Assembly: GCF_900115865.1 (NCBI RefSeq)
Contig: NZ_FOXY01000001.1
Span: 372,001-436,000 of the forward strand
Length of the DNA stretch: 64,000 nt
Direction: 5' to 3'
DNA from: Donghicola eburneus
Lineage (GTDB): Bacteria > Pseudomonadota > Alphaproteobacteria > Rhodobacterales > Rhodobacteraceae
In this document: positions 8,197 to 19,052 of the stretch, piece by piece
How the letters are laid out: each line of letters begins with the position of its first letter
How positions within the stretch are numbered: position 1 is the first letter of the stretch
The notes under the pieces: generated by a model
Told to the model about the DNA's origin: nothing
The model's input: the letters and a program-made list of their open reading frames with translations, nothing else
Databases searched by the model: none
Translations under genes and position numbers: made by a program

Positions 8197-9506
8197 GTGG
8201 CCTCCGAAATCAGGTGGAAGAATGTGCCGGTCGCGTTGCCACGTACCGAGCCGGTTTCGGGCACATCGGCGCCGTTGGCATCGGTGACGCGGGCCAAGGG
8301 GGCGTCGGGCTGGTCAAGAATGGTGGAATAGTGGAACTCGTGGCCGCGCAGACGGGCGGCGGCGGAATAGCCGGGCATTGGCGCAGTCAGATCGGCCAGA
8401 CGGTAGCCCAGATGCATCTTGCGCTTTTCATAGCTGGTCACGAGACCAAGGAGGCCGGCCATCTCGTGACGCTCTCCGGCTTTGTCGATCAGGGCAGTGC
8501 CCATGGCCATGTAGCCGCCGCATTCACCATGAACGGGGCGCGTTTCTGCAAATGATTTCAGACCGTTGCGGAAGGTTGTTGCAGCGGCGATTTTGCCTGC
8601 GTGCAGCTCTGGGTAGCCACCGGGCAGCCATGCGACATCGGCTGAGGGATCGGGCGCTTCGTCGTTCAGGGGGCTGAATGGCAGGATCTCTGCGCCCGCT
8701 TTGCGCCATGCGGTCAGCTGGTGCGGATAGACAAAGCTGAAGGCCGCGTCGCGGGCCAAGGCGATCCGCTGACCGGGAGGCGGACAGGGGTTCGGGTCGA
8801 TCGCGGGGGGCGTGGTTTGCGCGGCGGCGGCGCGCAGGGCGTTCAGGTCCACATGCTCGGCCACAAAGGCAGCGGCGGCGTCGAGGATACGGGTGAGTTC
8901 GCTGTGCTCTTCGGCTTGGACGAGGCCGAGGTGCCGCTCGGGCATCTCGATCTCTTTCATGCGGGGCAGCGCGCCAAGGACGGGGATGCCGACCTGTTGC
9001 ATGCCGACGCGCACGAGCGCCTCATGACGGGGCGAGGCGACGCGGTTCAGGACCACACCCGCCAGTTGCACATCGGGGCGCATGGCGGCAAAGCCAGCGG
9101 CGACGGCGGCAGCCGATTGCGCTTGGCCGGACACGTCGATGACCAGCACCACGGGCCAGCCCATCAGGGCGGCCATGTCAGCGCTGGCGCCGGTGCCGGT
9201 TTCGCCGGGGCTTGCCACGCCATCGAACAGGCCCATGGAGCCTTCGGCCAGCACAAGGTCAGCGCCGTCGGCGGCTTGGACCAGATCGGCCAGCAACCCG
9301 CGCGGCATGGCCCATGAATCAAGGTTCACCGACACACGGCCCGCCGCGGCGCTGTGGAAACCGGGATCGATGTAGTCGGGGCCGCTTTTGAAGGGCTGGA
9401 CGGTGACGCCCGCTTGGGTCAGCGCACGGCACAGGCCCAGCATCAGGGTCGTCTTGCCGGTGCCCGACGCGGGGGCAGAGATCAAAAGGCCCTTGGGCAG
9501 CATCAT
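8193..9506 (-). CDS. cobB: Cobyrinic acid a,c-diamide synthase
   Basis: The start at 9506 is the ATG of an ATGA overlap with cobM and precedes [20 protein letters not shown], which contains the P-loop. The 437-residue enzyme uses ATP and glutamine to amidate the a and c side chains (hydrogenobyrinate in the aerobic pathway). The ATPase half covers about 1-240. The glutamine amidotransferase half has the nucleophile region [12 protein letters not shown] near residue 330 and the terminal GHEFHYS histidine motif. It acts in the cytoplasm before cobalt insertion by CobNST. Confidence 0.94.
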   Translation of the reverse strand: MMLPKGLLISAPASGTGKTTLMLGLCRALTQAGVTVQPFKSGPDYIDPGFHSAAAGRVSVNLDSWAMPRGLLADLVQAADGADLVLAEGSMGLFDGVASPGETGTGASADMAALMGWPVVLVIDVSGQAQSAAAVAAGFAAMRPDVQLAGVVLNRVASPRHEALVRVGMQQVGIPVLGALPRMKEIEMPERHLGLVQAEEHSELTRILDAAAAFVAEHVDLNALRAAAAQTTPPAIDPNPCPPPGQRIALARDAAFSFVYPHQLTAWRKAGAEILPFSPLNDEAPDPSADVAWLPGGYPELHAGKIAAATTFRNGLKSFAETRPVHGECGGYMAMGTALIDKAGERHEMAGLLGLVTSYEKRKMHLGYRLADLTAPMPGYSAAARLRGHEFHYSTILDQPDAPLARVTDANGADVPETGSVRGNATGTFFHLISEAT

Positions 9507-10288
9507 TCGGTCCCCTCGGGGAAGCGGGGATCGGTGCCGATGGGGCGGTAGCGGCGGTCGTAGTCGGCGGCATAAAGGCAGGATTCGTCGAAATCCGTGG
9601 CCCCAAGCGCGTGGCCGACCATGATCAGCGCGGTACGGCCGCGCTCGCCCTCGGTGGCTTCGATGACGGTGCCGAGGGTGGCTTTGATGATCTTTTGATC
9701 CGGCCAAGTGGCGCGCCAGATGATCGCGACGGGGCAATCTGCGCCATAGGACGGGGACAGACGCGCGACGACTTCTTCCAGCACGTGGACCGACAGGTGC
9801 ACGGCCAAGGTCGCGCCGGTTTTGGCGAAGTTTTCCAGCGTTTCGCCATCGGGCATGGAGCTGGCGCGCCCCGAGGTGCGGGTCAGGACCAGCGATTGCG
9901 CGACGCCCGGCAGAGTCAGTTCTGCGCCCAAGGCAGCGGCGGCGGCGGCAAAGGACGGCACACCGGGGGTCACGTCATAGGGGATGCCCTCGGCCCGCAG
10001 GCGGCGCAGCTGTTCGCCCATGGCTGACCAGACCGACAGATCGCCGGAGTGCAGGCGGGCGACGTCTTGGCCCGCGTCATGGGCGGCTTTGATCTCGGCG
10101 ATGATGTCGTCCAAAGACATGGGGGCGGTGTTGATGATCCGCGCGCCTTCGGGGCAGTGGTCCAGCAGGGCTTCGGGCACCAGTGAACCTGCGTAGAGGC
10201 AGACAGGGCAGGACGCGATCAGGTCGCGGCCGCGCAGGGTGATCAGGTCGGCAGCGCCGGGGCCTGCGCCGATAAAGTGAACGGTCAT
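9503..10288 (-). CDS. cobM: Precorrin-4 C11-methyltransferase
   Basis: This 261-residue tetrapyrrole methylase opens with [21 protein letters not shown], the SAM-binding segment, and has [21 protein letters not shown] near 98-118, the form characteristic of CobM/CbiF. It methylates C11 of precorrin-4 to give precorrin-5. It overlaps cobE upstream by four bases and cobB downstream by four bases, indicating translational coupling. Confidence 0.94.
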   Translation of the reverse strand: MTVHFIGAGPGAADLITLRGRDLIASCPVCLYAGSLVPEALLDHCPEGARIINTAPMSLDDIIAEIKAAHDAGQDVARLHSGDLSVWSAMGEQLRRLRAEGIPYDVTPGVPSFAAAAAALGAELTLPGVAQSLVLTRTSGRASSMPDGETLENFAKTGATLAVHLSVHVLEEVVARLSPSYGADCPVAIIWRATWPDQKIIKATLGTVIEATEGERGRTALIMVGHALGATDFDESCLYAADYDRRYRPIGTDPRFPEGTE

Positions 10289-10647
10289 GCGTCTGGTCCT
10301 TCAGCAATTGCGGCGGTGGCCATGCCATCGGTCGAAGTTACGCGGCGGTCTAGCAGATGCGCGTTCTCTCCGACAGCGGCAAGCGCGGCAGCTTCGGCCA
10401 AAGAGCCGGTGCCGTAGCGTTCCGCCACGCGGGGGGATTGGGTGATGGTGATTTCTTGGCTCAGTTCGTCCAAGGGGACGGCGATCAGCGGCACGCCGAG
10501 GATCTTGGCGAGTTCTGTGATCTGGGGCGCTTTGGCTTTGTCGGCGGCGGTGGCGATGGCGTCGACCGTGTGGCCGGTTTGGTTCAGCGCATCTTGGAGC
10601 GATGCGGTGGGGGCCTCGGTTCGGAAGCCTATGCCTGCGATTTTCAT
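10285..10647 (-). CDS. cobE: CobE / CbiG C-terminal-domain protein
   Basis: The start at 10647 is in an ATGA overlap with the end of cobL; the frame extends 14 codons further upstream without support. The 120-residue product begins [17 protein letters not shown] and has the compact alpha/beta fold of the CbiG C-terminal domain, including [13 protein letters not shown] and [19 protein letters not shown]. CobE is required for, or assists, the aerobic pathway around precorrin-5/6; its precise chemistry is not settled. Its position between cobL and cobM is the usual one. Confidence 0.87.
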   Translation of the reverse strand: MKIAGIGFRTEAPTASLQDALNQTGHTVDAIATAADKAKAPQITELAKILGVPLIAVPLDELSQEITITQSPRVAERYGTGSLAEAAALAAVGENAHLLDRRVTSTDGMATAAIAEGPDA

Positions 10648-11831
10648 CGGGTGACGCTCCATTGCAGGATCGGGCGGGCGGCGTTCCACCCGCGCATCCG
10701 GCCCAAAGGCGCTGTTTCCGACAGTTCAGCGCGCAGCAGGTGCCCGCCCTTGGCCGCGTGCCAATTCATGAGCAGGCATTCGGTTTCCAGCGTGACGGCG
10801 TTGGCGACGATGCGGGTGCCCTCTGGCAGGGTTTGCCACAGTTCCGTCAGCAATGTCGCGCTGTTGCCGCCACCGATGAACACCGCATCGGGTTTGGCGT
10901 GGCCTTGCAGGATGGCGGGGGCAGACCCATGGACGGTTTGCAGGCGGTGGGACAGGCCGAAACGTTCGGCGTTCTGGCGGATGTTGGCGCAGCGGGTGTC
11001 TTTGGGCTCAAAGCTGGTGGCGGTGGCGTTTGGCGCGGCCAGACACCATTCTAGCGCAATGGAGCCCGAGCCGCCGCCAATGTCCCACAGATGCTCGCCG
11101 TAGCGCGGCGCTAGGGCCGAGAGGGTCAGGGCGCGGACGGGGCGCTTGGTCATTTGGCCGTCGGACAAGAACATTGAGTCGGGCAGGCCAGAGGCGCGGG
11201 GCATCCCCTTGGACCCCGCGCAGTCGATTGCGACGGCAACAGGGGCTTGGATGTCCTGCAGGGCGAAGTCTTGGGCGGTGGTGCGGCGCACGCGCTGGCG
11301 CGGGCCGCCGAGGCATTCCATAACGGTCAGTTCGGATGCGCCAAAGCCGGTCTCGGTCAGATAGCTGGCCAGTTTCGCGGGCGCATCGCCGTCGCGCACG
11401 GTGCAGATGGCGCGGACGCCGCGTCCCAAGGTCGGTGTCAGGCGCTCGAACGGTGCCGCATGAAGCCCGAAGCACAGTGTTTCTTCGAGCTTCCAACCTT
11501 GGGTATTTGCCGCCAAGCTGAAGGTGGAAGGGGTCGGCACGCTGACCCATTCGTTGGGGTCTAGGTGGCTGGCGATAGACCCGCCTGCGCCGAACCAGAA
11601 GGGATCGCCCGAGGCCAGAATGACCACCTTTTGACCGCGCAGGGCCAGAACGGGCTCGATGCTGAACGGGATGGGCCATTCGTGGCCGCGCGCGCCAGCG
11701 CCGACGAGCGACAGATGACGGGGGCCGCCAAAGATCGCCTCTGCGCTGTTCAGCAATTTCCGGCTTGTCTCTGTCAGGCCATCCAGTCCATTTTCCCCTA
11801 GACCCAGAATGCTAAGCCAAGGTTCAGACAT
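10644..11831 (-). CDS. cobL: Precorrin-6Y C5,15-methyltransferase (decarboxylating)
   Basis: The start at 11831 gives MSEPWLSILGLGENGLDGL and overlaps the divergent cobK ATG by two bases (the tetranucleotide CATG holds both). The 395-residue enzyme is a fusion. An N-terminal CbiE-like methylase (about 1-200, motif LASGDPFWFGAGGS) methylates C5, and a C-terminal CbiT-like Rossmann methyltransferase (about 205-395, motif LWDIGGGSGSIALEW) methylates C15 and decarboxylates the C12 acetate. It ends in an ATGA overlap with cobE. Because cobK is antiparallel between cobJ and cobL, cobL either depends on readthrough across cobK or has a promoter inside cobK. Confidence 0.93.
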   Translation of the reverse strand: MSEPWLSILGLGENGLDGLTETSRKLLNSAEAIFGGPRHLSLVGAGARGHEWPIPFSIEPVLALRGQKVVILASGDPFWFGAGGSIASHLDPNEWVSVPTPSTFSLAANTQGWKLEETLCFGLHAAPFERLTPTLGRGVRAICTVRDGDAPAKLASYLTETGFGASELTVMECLGGPRQRVRRTTAQDFALQDIQAPVAVAIDCAGSKGMPRASGLPDSMFLSDGQMTKRPVRALTLSALAPRYGEHLWDIGGGSGSIALEWCLAAPNATATSFEPKDTRCANIRQNAERFGLSHRLQTVHGSAPAILQGHAKPDAVFIGGGNSATLLTELWQTLPEGTRIVANAVTLETECLLMNWHAAKGGHLLRAELSETAPLGRMRGWNAARPILQWSVTR

Positions 11832-12585
11832 GACACGCATCCTTGTTCTCGGTGGAACGACCGAAGCCATGAAACTCGCCGCGACGCTGTCCGATTGGGG
11901 CGTGGATGCGGTGTTCAGCTATGCGGGGCGCACGAACAATCCGACCATGCCGCCGCTGCCCGTGCGGATGGGCGGCTTTGGCGGTGTGCCGGGGCTGGTA
12001 CAGTACCTGCGGGACGAGGGGATCACCCACGTGGTCGATGCTACGCACCCTTTTGCCGCGCAGATGAGCAACAACGCGGTTGTGGCCTGCGAAGAGGCTG
12101 GGGTGGAGCTGTGTGCCTTGGAGCGTGGTCCGTGGCGGAACAAACCCGGCGACAGTTGGAGCCATGTGGAGGATATGGCTGGCGCGGTTGCGGCGCTGCC
12201 CGAGAGCCCGCGCCGGATTTTTCTGGCCATTGGCCGCCAGTACCTGAGCGACTTTGCGGGCAAGCCCCAGCATTTCTATCTGCTGCGTCTGGTGGACGCG
12301 CCCGAGGGCGAGTTGCCTCTGCCGGATGCGGTTGCCGTGCAGGCGCGCGGACCGTTTACCGTGGCGGGCGACAAGGCGCTGCTGCAAGAGCACAAGATTG
12401 ATCTGATCGTCGCCAAGAATTCGGGCGGCGTTGGCGCGCGCGCCAAGCTGGACGCGGCGCGGGAGTTGGGCATTCCGGTCATTCTGATCGACCGCCCCCA
12501 TATCCCGACGCGCCCCATCATGCGGACCGTCACCGATGTGATGGACTGGCTGGATCATGCGCTCTCGGACGAGGTTGGCGCGTAA
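11830..12585 (+). CDS. cobK: Precorrin-6A reductase, encoded antisense inside the cob operon
   Basis: The start at 11830 gives MTRILVLGGTTEAMKLAATL, the CobK N-terminus, with 251 residues. CobK reduces precorrin-6A to dihydro-precorrin-6B with NADPH. Family features include DATHPFAAQMSNNAV, LERGPWRNKPGDSW, FLAIGRQYL and VAKNSGGVGARAKLDAARELG near the C-terminus. It is the only plus-strand gene within the minus-strand cluster. Its ATG overlaps the cobL ATG head to head, and its last 31 bases overlap the 3' end of cobJ. Any promoter must lie inside the cobL coding region, and operon readthrough would be antisense to it over its whole length. Confidence 0.93.
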   Translation: MTRILVLGGTTEAMKLAATLSDWGVDAVFSYAGRTNNPTMPPLPVRMGGFGGVPGLVQYLRDEGITHVVDATHPFAAQMSNNAVVACEEAGVELCALERGPWRNKPGDSWSHVEDMAGAVAALPESPRRIFLAIGRQYLSDFAGKPQHFYLLRLVDAPEGELPLPDAVAVQARGPFTVAGDKALLQEHKIDLIVAKNSGGVGARAKLDAARELGIPVILIDRPHIPTRPIMRTVTDVMDWLDHALSDEVGA

Positions 12586-13307
12586 CGCGGGGTGTAGACG
12601 TGGGGACCGACGCGGCGTGTGTCGGCGTTCCCCACGATGACCACGGTGCGCATGTCGGCCATATCTTCGGTCGCCTCTCCGAGCGGGACGGTCAGCAGTT
12701 TCTGCCCGTCCTTGGTCACATCTTTGCAGAACGAAATCAGGACGTTATCGCCTAGTTCTTCACGTAGAATGGTCAGGGCCTGACCGAACTGGAAGGGGCG
12801 CGATTTGCTGCGCGGATTGTAGAACGCCATGGCGAAACCGGCTTGGGCGGCAAGGCGCAGGCGGCGTTCGATCAGGCTCCACGGTTTCAGGTTATCCGAC
12901 AGATTGATCGCCGCGAAATCGTGGCCCAAGGGCGCGCCGAGTTTCGAGGCTGCGGCCAGCATCGCAGTGATGCCGGGCAAAACGCGGATGTCCAGATCGT
13001 GGTATTCGGGGTGGTTTTCCAGCGCCTCGAACACGGCAGAGGCCATGGCGAACACGCCGGGATCGCCGCTGCTGACCACGACAACATGGCGCCCTTCGGC
13101 GGCCATTTGTAGGGCGTGGGTGGCGCGGTCAACCTCGACGCGGTTGTCGGACCCGTGCAGGGTCAGTCCTTCGCGGGGTTCGACGCGGGCGACATAGGGG
13201 AAGTAGCCCACGATGTCTGTGGCCACCTCCAGAGCGGCGCGCACTTCGGGGGTCACGAGGTCTTCGGCACCCGGCCCAAGGCCTGCGATAACGACGGAAC
13301 CGGTCAT
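12555..13307 (-). CDS. cobJ: Precorrin-3B C17-methyltransferase
   Basis: The 250-residue enzyme contracts the corrin ring of precorrin-3B and methylates C17, giving precorrin-4. Motifs include VIAGLGPGAEDLVTPEVRAAL at the N-terminus, VVSSGDPGVFAMASAVFEAL near 78-97, and AFYNPRSKSRPFQFGQAL near 160-177, which is diagnostic of CobJ/CbiH. It overlaps cobI upstream by four bases and converges with cobK, sharing 31 bases at the 3' ends. Confidence 0.95.
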   Translation of the reverse strand: MTGSVVIAGLGPGAEDLVTPEVRAALEVATDIVGYFPYVARVEPREGLTLHGSDNRVEVDRATHALQMAAEGRHVVVVSSGDPGVFAMASAVFEALENHPEYHDLDIRVLPGITAMLAAASKLGAPLGHDFAAINLSDNLKPWSLIERRLRLAAQAGFAMAFYNPRSKSRPFQFGQALTILREELGDNVLISFCKDVTKDGQKLLTVPLGEATEDMADMRTVVIVGNADTRRVGPHVYTPRYAPTSSESA

Positions 13308-14020
13308 GGGCGTCTCCCGTTGCCGTGGACGATGGCGATGCTGAAATAGGGGACGGTGTCGCCCACATCGGTCAGTTTCTGGACAGTCTGGTCAGGCATG
13401 GTGCCCCGTTCCACGAGCCAGGCGTCCTGCAGTTTGCCAGCGGCTTCGAGAGCGCGTTTGACCTTGGGCAGGTTGCGGCCGATCTTCATAAACACCAGTG
13501 CGTCAGAGTCTTTGGCGCGGCGGGTCAGTTCATCTTCGGGCAGGGTCGCCATGCAGACGGTCAGCACGTCGTCGCCCCACGTGATCGGCTGGCCCGTGGC
13601 GGTCCAGCAGCCAGACATACCGGTGATCGCGGGGATCACATCGATATCGCAGCGCGGTTTAAGACGCGTGTATAAGTGCATGAAACTGCCGTAAAAAAAC
13701 GGATCACCTTCGCACAGGACAACCACGTCTTCGTCGGCGGTCAGGGCGCATAGCTTGTCTGCCCAGTCGTCATAGAATGCTGACAGCAGGCGGTTGTATT
13801 CGGGGTCGCTGAAGTGGATCTCGGTGGTGACCGGATACTCCATGGCGTGCTCGGTCACGTCTGTGGGCAGCATGCCCTCGACAATGCGGCGGGCCTGACC
13901 CTGACGGCCTTCCTTGCGGAAATAGGCCACGTGGCGGGCGGTGCGGATCAGGCGATCCGACTTCACGCTCATGAGTTCGCGGTCGCCGGGGCCGAGGCCG
14001 ACGCAGATGACCTTGCCCAT
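13304..14020 (-). CDS. cobI: Precorrin-2 C20-methyltransferase
   Basis: This 238-residue methylase makes precorrin-3A from precorrin-2. The SAM site is built from KVICVGLGPGDRELMSVKS (about 3-21) and VVLCEGDPFFYGSFMHLY (about 98-115). It also has VIPAITGMSGCWTATGQP, typical of CobI/CbiL. It lies two bases downstream of cobH and overlaps cobJ by four bases, in the standard cobG-H-I-J order. Confidence 0.95.
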   Translation of the reverse strand: MGKVICVGLGPGDRELMSVKSDRLIRTARHVAYFRKEGRQGQARRIVEGMLPTDVTEHAMEYPVTTEIHFSDPEYNRLLSAFYDDWADKLCALTADEDVVVLCEGDPFFYGSFMHLYTRLKPRCDIDVIPAITGMSGCWTATGQPITWGDDVLTVCMATLPEDELTRRAKDSDALVFMKIGRNLPKVKRALEAAGKLQDAWLVERGTMPDQTVQKLTDVGDTVPYFSIAIVHGNGRRP

Positions 14021-14022
14021 CG

Positions 14023-14652
14023 TTATTCCTTCCAGCTGGCCAGCGCGTTCACGGCGGCGACGGTGATCGCAGAGCCCCCCAGACGCCCTTCGACGATCAT
14101 TGAGGGGACCGGCAGATCAGCCATCAGGGCGTCCTTGGATTCCCGTGCGCCCACAAAGCCCACGGGGCAGCCGATGATGGCCGCAGGGCGCGGGCAATCG
14201 GGGTCCTCGAGCATATTTAGCAGGTGAAACAGCGCCGTGGGGGCGTTGCCGATAGCGACCAGAGCGCCATCAAGGTGGGGGCGCCACAGTTCCACTGCTG
14301 CGGCCGAACGGGTGTTCTGCATTTCGGCGGCTAGTTCAGGGACCTGCGGGTCCTTGAGCGTGCAGATGATCGCGTTGTCGGCGGGCAGGCGCGGGCGGGT
14401 GATGCCCTCGGACACCATGCGGACGTCGCACAGGATCGGCGCACCGTTTGCCAGTGCGGCGCGGGCGGTTTCGGCCATGCCCTCGGAGAAGCGCACGTGT
14501 TCCTCTAGGCCCACAAAGCCGAGCGCGTGGATCATCCGCACGACAACGGATTCTTCATCCTTGTTGAAGCGGGCGAGGTTGGCCTCTGACCGGATGGTCG
14601 CAAAGCTTTCCTTGTAGATGGCGGCGCCGTTGGTCTCGTAAACGTGGGGCAT
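14023..14652 (-). CDS. cobH: Precorrin-8X methylmutase
   Basis: The 209-residue CobH/CbiC protein moves a methyl group from C11 to C12 of precorrin-8X to give hydrogenobyrinate. The catalytic histidine is in VRMIHALGFVGLEEHVRFSE (H42, corresponding to His43 of the Pseudomonas denitrificans enzyme). The substrate-binding region includes CDVRMVSEGITR and GNAPTALFHLL. It ends in GCPVGFVGARESK. It directly abuts cobG, with no gap, and sits two bases from cobI. Confidence 0.95.
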   Translation of the reverse strand: MPHVYETNGAAIYKESFATIRSEANLARFNKDEESVVVRMIHALGFVGLEEHVRFSEGMAETARAALANGAPILCDVRMVSEGITRPRLPADNAIICTLKDPQVPELAAEMQNTRSAAAVELWRPHLDGALVAIGNAPTALFHLLNMLEDPDCPRPAAIIGCPVGFVGARESKDALMADLPVPSMIVEGRLGGSAITVAAVNALASWKE

Positions 14653-15807
14653 TCAGGCTCTCTTGGTCGTCAGAAGGTCGGGATGGCGGATCAGCGCGTC
14701 GGATGCAAGGTCGGTCGCGGACCTGTTAGCGCTGGCTGTGCCATTGTGGATCAGGTCAAAGGTGTCTGGGGCCGTCGCGGTCAGGGTGATCGGCGCGGCG
14801 CTGGGGTGGGCGCAGCCCTTGGCGCAGCCGGACACGTGCAAGAGCTGCGGCGTGTGCGGGGCCAGTTGGCGGGCCAGAGTGCGCGTGTCGCTCAGGGCTT
14901 GGGGACAACCGGGCGCGCCGGTGCAGGCCACGACATTTAGGCGCGGATCGGTGGGATCGGTGATGAGCCCGTCGATGTCGCGCACTGTGGTCAGGTTTTC
15001 GAGCAGCAGCATTCGCCACGGGGTCAGGCGGATCGGAGCCAATTTCGCCAGTGCGGCGAGGGTTCTCGCCTGCATCTGCCCGAACTCGAGGCCGACTAGG
15101 GTGCCGTTCCTTGTCCGCCCGATCCGGGGCGCGTGCTGCGCGGGTTGCGCCGGAGCAGTGCGGTATTCGGCGGGCAGTTCAGTGGTTTTCAGATGGCGGG
15201 CCATGCGGCCGCGTCCCTCTGGCGCGCCGCCAGAGGTCAGGAACCAGCGGGCCAGCTCCAGCGCGGTTTCGGCGGCAGAGTCCACGGTGACGGGGATGCC
15301 CATGTCGCAGGTGTCTGCGCGAACGATCAGGCCGTTTTCGCCCCGCTCGATACGGATATCGGCGCTGATATCGGACAATACGGGCGTGTCTCCGCAATCC
15401 ACCGCATAACCGAACTTTCCCGGCGTGGCGGGGGCATCGTCGGATGACAGGGCCAACATCAAAGCGCTTGCGATGCGGTGGCTGTCATCCCCTGCGGTCC
15501 AATAGGGCGTCAGGACGATATTCCGGCGGGTCTCGGTCGCGATGTCGCGGTCGATCACCCCGAGCATCCGCAGGCCGTCGATCAGGGGGGCGTGGGTGGC
15601 CTCCGTGACGCCTCGGATCTGCAGGTTCGCGCGGTTCGAAATGTCGATCAGCCCGTTCCCGTAGATCTGCGCCAGATCGGCGATTTGGGCGGCCTTGTCC
15701 TGCGCCAGACGGCTGAGGGGGGCACGCACGCGCACCACCAGACCGTCGCCCGACTGCATGGGACGCAGGGCACCGGGGCACCAGCCTTGGATGATGGGGG
15801 CGCTCAT
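14653..15807 (-). CDS. cobG: Precorrin-3B synthase (oxygen-dependent)
   Basis: The start at 15807 overlaps the end of cobN (ATGA). The 384-residue protein resembles half of a nitrite/sulfite reductase. It has the ferredoxin-like domain ([15 protein letters not shown] near 53-67) and a C-terminal 4Fe-4S cluster region with cysteines in [11 protein letters not shown] and [10 protein letters not shown]. CobG inserts an oxygen-derived hydroxyl at C20 and forms the lactone of precorrin-3B, so its presence marks the aerobic cobalamin route. It may carry iron near the cluster, as in the studied enzyme. Confidence 0.93.
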   Translation of the reverse strand: MSAPIIQGWCPGALRPMQSGDGLVVRVRAPLSRLAQDKAAQIADLAQIYGNGLIDISNRANLQIRGVTEATHAPLIDGLRMLGVIDRDIATETRRNIVLTPYWTAGDDSHRIASALMLALSSDDAPATPGKFGYAVDCGDTPVLSDISADIRIERGENGLIVRADTCDMGIPVTVDSAAETALELARWFLTSGGAPEGRGRMARHLKTTELPAEYRTAPAQPAQHAPRIGRTRNGTLVGLEFGQMQARTLAALAKLAPIRLTPWRMLLLENLTTVRDIDGLITDPTDPRLNVVACTGAPGCPQALSDTRTLARQLAPHTPQLLHVSGCAKGCAHPSAAPITLTATAPDTFDLIHNGTASANRSATDLASDALIRHPDLLTTKRA

Positions 15808-18800
15808 GACAGGGCCTCCAGTTCCGCGATGATCGAGTTGCGGCGCGTGACCCAAAGGCCCGCGTCCATCAGCGCGCGGAAGCGGTCCTTGAGCGCCTGA
15901 AGCGCTTGCGGGTTGGCGCCCTCCATGAACTCGGTCAGGTCTTCGCGGCCCAAGGTGGCTTCGAAATACTGGTCGAACAGGTGCGGGCCCACGACCCCTG
16001 CCAGATGGGCAAAGGCGGCCATGTGGTCGAGGGTGGCGGCGATTTCAGCGGCGCCGCGGAAGCCGTGGTTCATCATGCCGTTGGCCCAATCGGGGTTGGC
16101 AGCGCGGGCGCGGACGGTCCGGGCGATTTCCTCGTTCAGGCTGCGTGCGCGGGGGCGGTCCGGTTGGGTGGCGTCCATGTGGTAGAGCGCGGGGGCGTCT
16201 TGGCCAAGGCGCTTCATAGCGGCGGCGAAACCGGCCTCGTGGGCGGCGTAGTCGCTGGCCATCAGCACGTCGGTTTCTGGCAAGTCCTGCAGGTGAACAA
16301 AGCTGTCGGCGGTTTGCAGACGGGTTTCCAGCGCTTCGCGGGCCTCGTGAACCTCGCCCTTGGCGTCGATCGCGTGGGAGCTGGCGGCAAGCCACGCTTC
16401 ACCAGCGGCTGCGCGGGCTTCGTCGCTGTAGTCGTCCAGCGCCGCGCCCATGTTCAGGCCGTATTGGCCCGGCTTGGGGCCAAAGACGCGGGGGGTGCGG
16501 GCGACGTAGGGATTGTCCTCGGGGGCCTCTTCGCGCTCGGCCAGTTTGTCGGCGGCGCCTTCGAACATCTGGGCCAAGCCGGGGAAGACATCGCGGAACA
16601 GGCCTGAGACGCGCAGGGTCACGTCGATGCGGGGACGGTTCAGTAGGGCCAGCGGTATGACTTCGAACCCGCTGACGCGTTCGGATCCGTCGTCCCATTT
16701 CGGGGCAAGGCCCGCGAGGTGCAGGGCCATGGCAAATTCCTCGCCTGCGGTGCGCATGGTGGCGCTGCCCCAAAGGTCGATCACCAAACCGCGCGGCCAG
16801 TCGCCGTGGTCCTGAAGATGGCGGCGCAAGAGTTCCTCGGCCAGCTTGACGCCTTGGGCGTGGGCGGCGCGGGACGGGACCGAGCGGGGGTCGGTCGTGA
16901 ACAGGTTCCGGCCCGTGGGCAGCACGTCAGAACGGCCACGGTACGGTGACCCAGAGGGGCCAGCGGTCACGAAACGTCCGTTCAGCGCAGCATGGAGGCC
17001 CTCGTTTTCCTGCGCGCCGTAGTCGCCCGCGCCAAAGATATGCAGGCCCTCGCCGTACTGGCTTTCCTTGATGTCGCAGACAAAGCGGTCGATGCGGGTG
17101 ATGGCTTCGGCGGCGGAGGCGTCCTGCGGGATGCCAAGGTCCTCTTCGACGCCGGTGCCTTGGGCCTCGGCGCGGATGTCGGCGATCAGCCGGTCGCGGC
17201 GGGCGGGGTCAAGGCCGTCTGCGGTCGAGTATTCGTCCAACAGGTGTTCCAGACGCCCCATCCCCTCGGGCAGTTTGGTCTGCGCCATGGGGGGCGGCAG
17301 GTGGCCGATGGTGACGGCAGCGATGCGGCGCTTGGCTTGGGCGGCCTCGCCGGGGTCGTTGACGATGAACGGGTAGATGACGGGCAGGTCGCGGATCAGC
17401 GCCTCGGGCCAGCAGTCACCGGACAGGGCCACGGATTTGCCCGGTAGCCATTCCAGCGTGCCGTGGGCCCCGATGTGGACCAGTGCGTCGGATTGGGCGC
17501 GGAGCCAGAGGTAGAAGGCGACGTAGCTGTGGCGCGGGGTGCGGGACAGGTCGTGGTAGTCGTCGTCGCGGGTCTCCACGTCGCCGCGCTCCGGCTGGAG
17601 GGCGACCAGCGCATTCCCTGCGTCGATGGCGGGGAAGTGGAAGGCGCCATTACGGAACAGCGGGTCGGTGTCGGGATTGCCCCAAGCCGCGATCAGGTCA
17701 GCGCGCAGGGGCTCGGGTAGGGTGTCTAGCGCTTGCTCATAGGCCGCGAGCGGATAGGTCAGGGTCTCAACAGTCAGCCGCTGGCCGAGGTCCGACTGGG
17801 GCCGCACGGCGTGGCCGCTGGCATTCAGGTCCGATAGTATCTGCTCGGCGCTGGCGAGGGCGTCCATCCCGACCGCGTGGGCGATCTGGTAGGTCTTGCC
17901 GGGATATGTCGACAGAACCAGCGCGATCCGTTTGTCCGCAGCGGGCAGGGTGGACAGGCGGTGCCATGCCTGCACACGGTCTGCCAGCGCGTCGATCCGC
18001 GTGGGGTCCGCACGGTGAGCAAAGCGGGAATATTCGAGATCGGGGTCTTTCTTGCCCGGCTGTTTGAAGCTGGCGACACCTGCAAAGATGCGGCCATCGA
18101 CTTCGGGCAGGACCACGTGCATGGCAAGGTCGGCAGGGGACAGACCGCGATCGGCGTCCTTCCAATCCTTCTTGCGGGCGGTGGACAGGGCGATCTGGAA
18201 CACGGGGCAGCCAGCCGCATCGAGGGGCGAGGCTTCGCCGTTGCGCCCTTGGGCCGAGAAGGCAGTCGCGTTGACGATGGCAGCGGGTTTCAGAGTATCG
18301 ATCTGGGTGCGCAGCCAGTCGGCAGCAGCGGGGGCCTTGAGACTGCTGGCAAAGGCACCTATGGCTTGGAACCCGCGCTGCTCCAGCGCCGCGATCATAG
18401 CGTCGATGGGCGAGGTGTCGGCGGATGTCAGGTAAGAGCGGTAGAAGGTCACCAGAGCCAGCGGGCGGTCGTCGCGCTTTGGATCGGTGACGACGCCTGT
18501 GTCGGGCAGGTAAAAGCCCGCATCCGGCACAGTTTTCGCGCCCATCACGGGGGCCGCATAAAGGCCAGCGGCCAGCGCCAGTTGGGCCAGCGCGGCTTGG
18601 GCCGCAACGGCGCCACCAGCGTCGCACAGGTGTTGAAGACGTCGCAGGGTCGAGACTGGCAGGGTGCTGAGCTGGTCCAGCCGGTCATCCTGACGCCCGT
18701 CGGCGGGCAGGACGGCCAGCGCAATCCCCTTGCGCCGCGCCAAGTCCTGAAGGGTCGCCAGACCGTAGGACCAGTAGCTTTCGCCGCCGATCAGACGGAC

Positions 18801-19049
18801 GAGGATGCCCTTGGCCCCCTCGAGCGTTTGTTCGGCGTAAACGTCCACGGACAGCGGATGTTTCAGGGCCACAAGGTTCGCCAGACGCACCGTCGGCAGG
18901 GCCCCCTTGGCCCGATGGTAGCCCGCCGCGAAAGCGCCAAGGTCGGAGTCGGAGAACGACAGCACAATCAGGTCTGCGGGCGTTTGCCCCAGATCCATCG
19001 GTGTATCGCCCTGATCGAGCCCGTGGCTTTCGCGGAAGACAACGTGCAT
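15804..19049 (-). CDS. cobN: Cobaltochelatase, CobN subunit
   Basis: This 1081-residue subunit of the ATP-dependent CobNST chelatase inserts cobalt into hydrogenobyrinate a,c-diamide and is homologous to magnesium chelatase BchH. Recognisable stretches include [20 protein letters not shown] near 520-540 and [18 protein letters not shown] near 700. It is shorter than the roughly 1275-residue P. denitrificans protein, as in other roseobacters. The partner genes cobS and cobT are not in this window and must be elsewhere. It lies three bases downstream of cobW. Confidence 0.95.
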   Translation of the reverse strand: MHVVFRESHGLDQGDTPMDLGQTPADLIVLSFSDSDLGAFAAGYHRAKGALPTVRLANLVALKHPLSVDVYAEQTLEGAKGILVRLIGGESYWSYGLATLQDLARRKGIALAVLPADGRQDDRLDQLSTLPVSTLRRLQHLCDAGGAVAAQAALAQLALAAGLYAAPVMGAKTVPDAGFYLPDTGVVTDPKRDDRPLALVTFYRSYLTSADTSPIDAMIAALEQRGFQAIGAFASSLKAPAAADWLRTQIDTLKPAAIVNATAFSAQGRNGEASPLDAAGCPVFQIALSTARKKDWKDADRGLSPADLAMHVVLPEVDGRIFAGVASFKQPGKKDPDLEYSRFAHRADPTRIDALADRVQAWHRLSTLPAADKRIALVLSTYPGKTYQIAHAVGMDALASAEQILSDLNASGHAVRPQSDLGQRLTVETLTYPLAAYEQALDTLPEPLRADLIAAWGNPDTDPLFRNGAFHFPAIDAGNALVALQPERGDVETRDDDYHDLSRTPRHSYVAFYLWLRAQSDALVHIGAHGTLEWLPGKSVALSGDCWPEALIRDLPVIYPFIVNDPGEAAQAKRRIAAVTIGHLPPPMAQTKLPEGMGRLEHLLDEYSTADGLDPARRDRLIADIRAEAQGTGVEEDLGIPQDASAAEAITRIDRFVCDIKESQYGEGLHIFGAGDYGAQENEGLHAALNGRFVTAGPSGSPYRGRSDVLPTGRNLFTTDPRSVPSRAAHAQGVKLAEELLRRHLQDHGDWPRGLVIDLWGSATMRTAGEEFAMALHLAGLAPKWDDGSERVSGFEVIPLALLNRPRIDVTLRVSGLFRDVFPGLAQMFEGAADKLAEREEAPEDNPYVARTPRVFGPKPGQYGLNMGAALDDYSDEARAAAGEAWLAASSHAIDAKGEVHEAREALETRLQTADSFVHLQDLPETDVLMASDYAAHEAGFAAAMKRLGQDAPALYHMDATQPDRPRARSLNEEIARTVRARAANPDWANGMMNHGFRGAAEIAATLDHMAAFAHLAGVVGPHLFDQYFEATLGREDLTEFMEGANPQALQALKDRFRALMDAGLWVTRRNSIIAELEALS

Positions 19050-19052
19050 GGG

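Noticed and set aside
12887-13197. Plus-strand open frames opposite cobJ that could extend cobK transcription into coding sequence
   Set aside because: They lack ribosome sites and domains and lie opposite a canonical cobJ.
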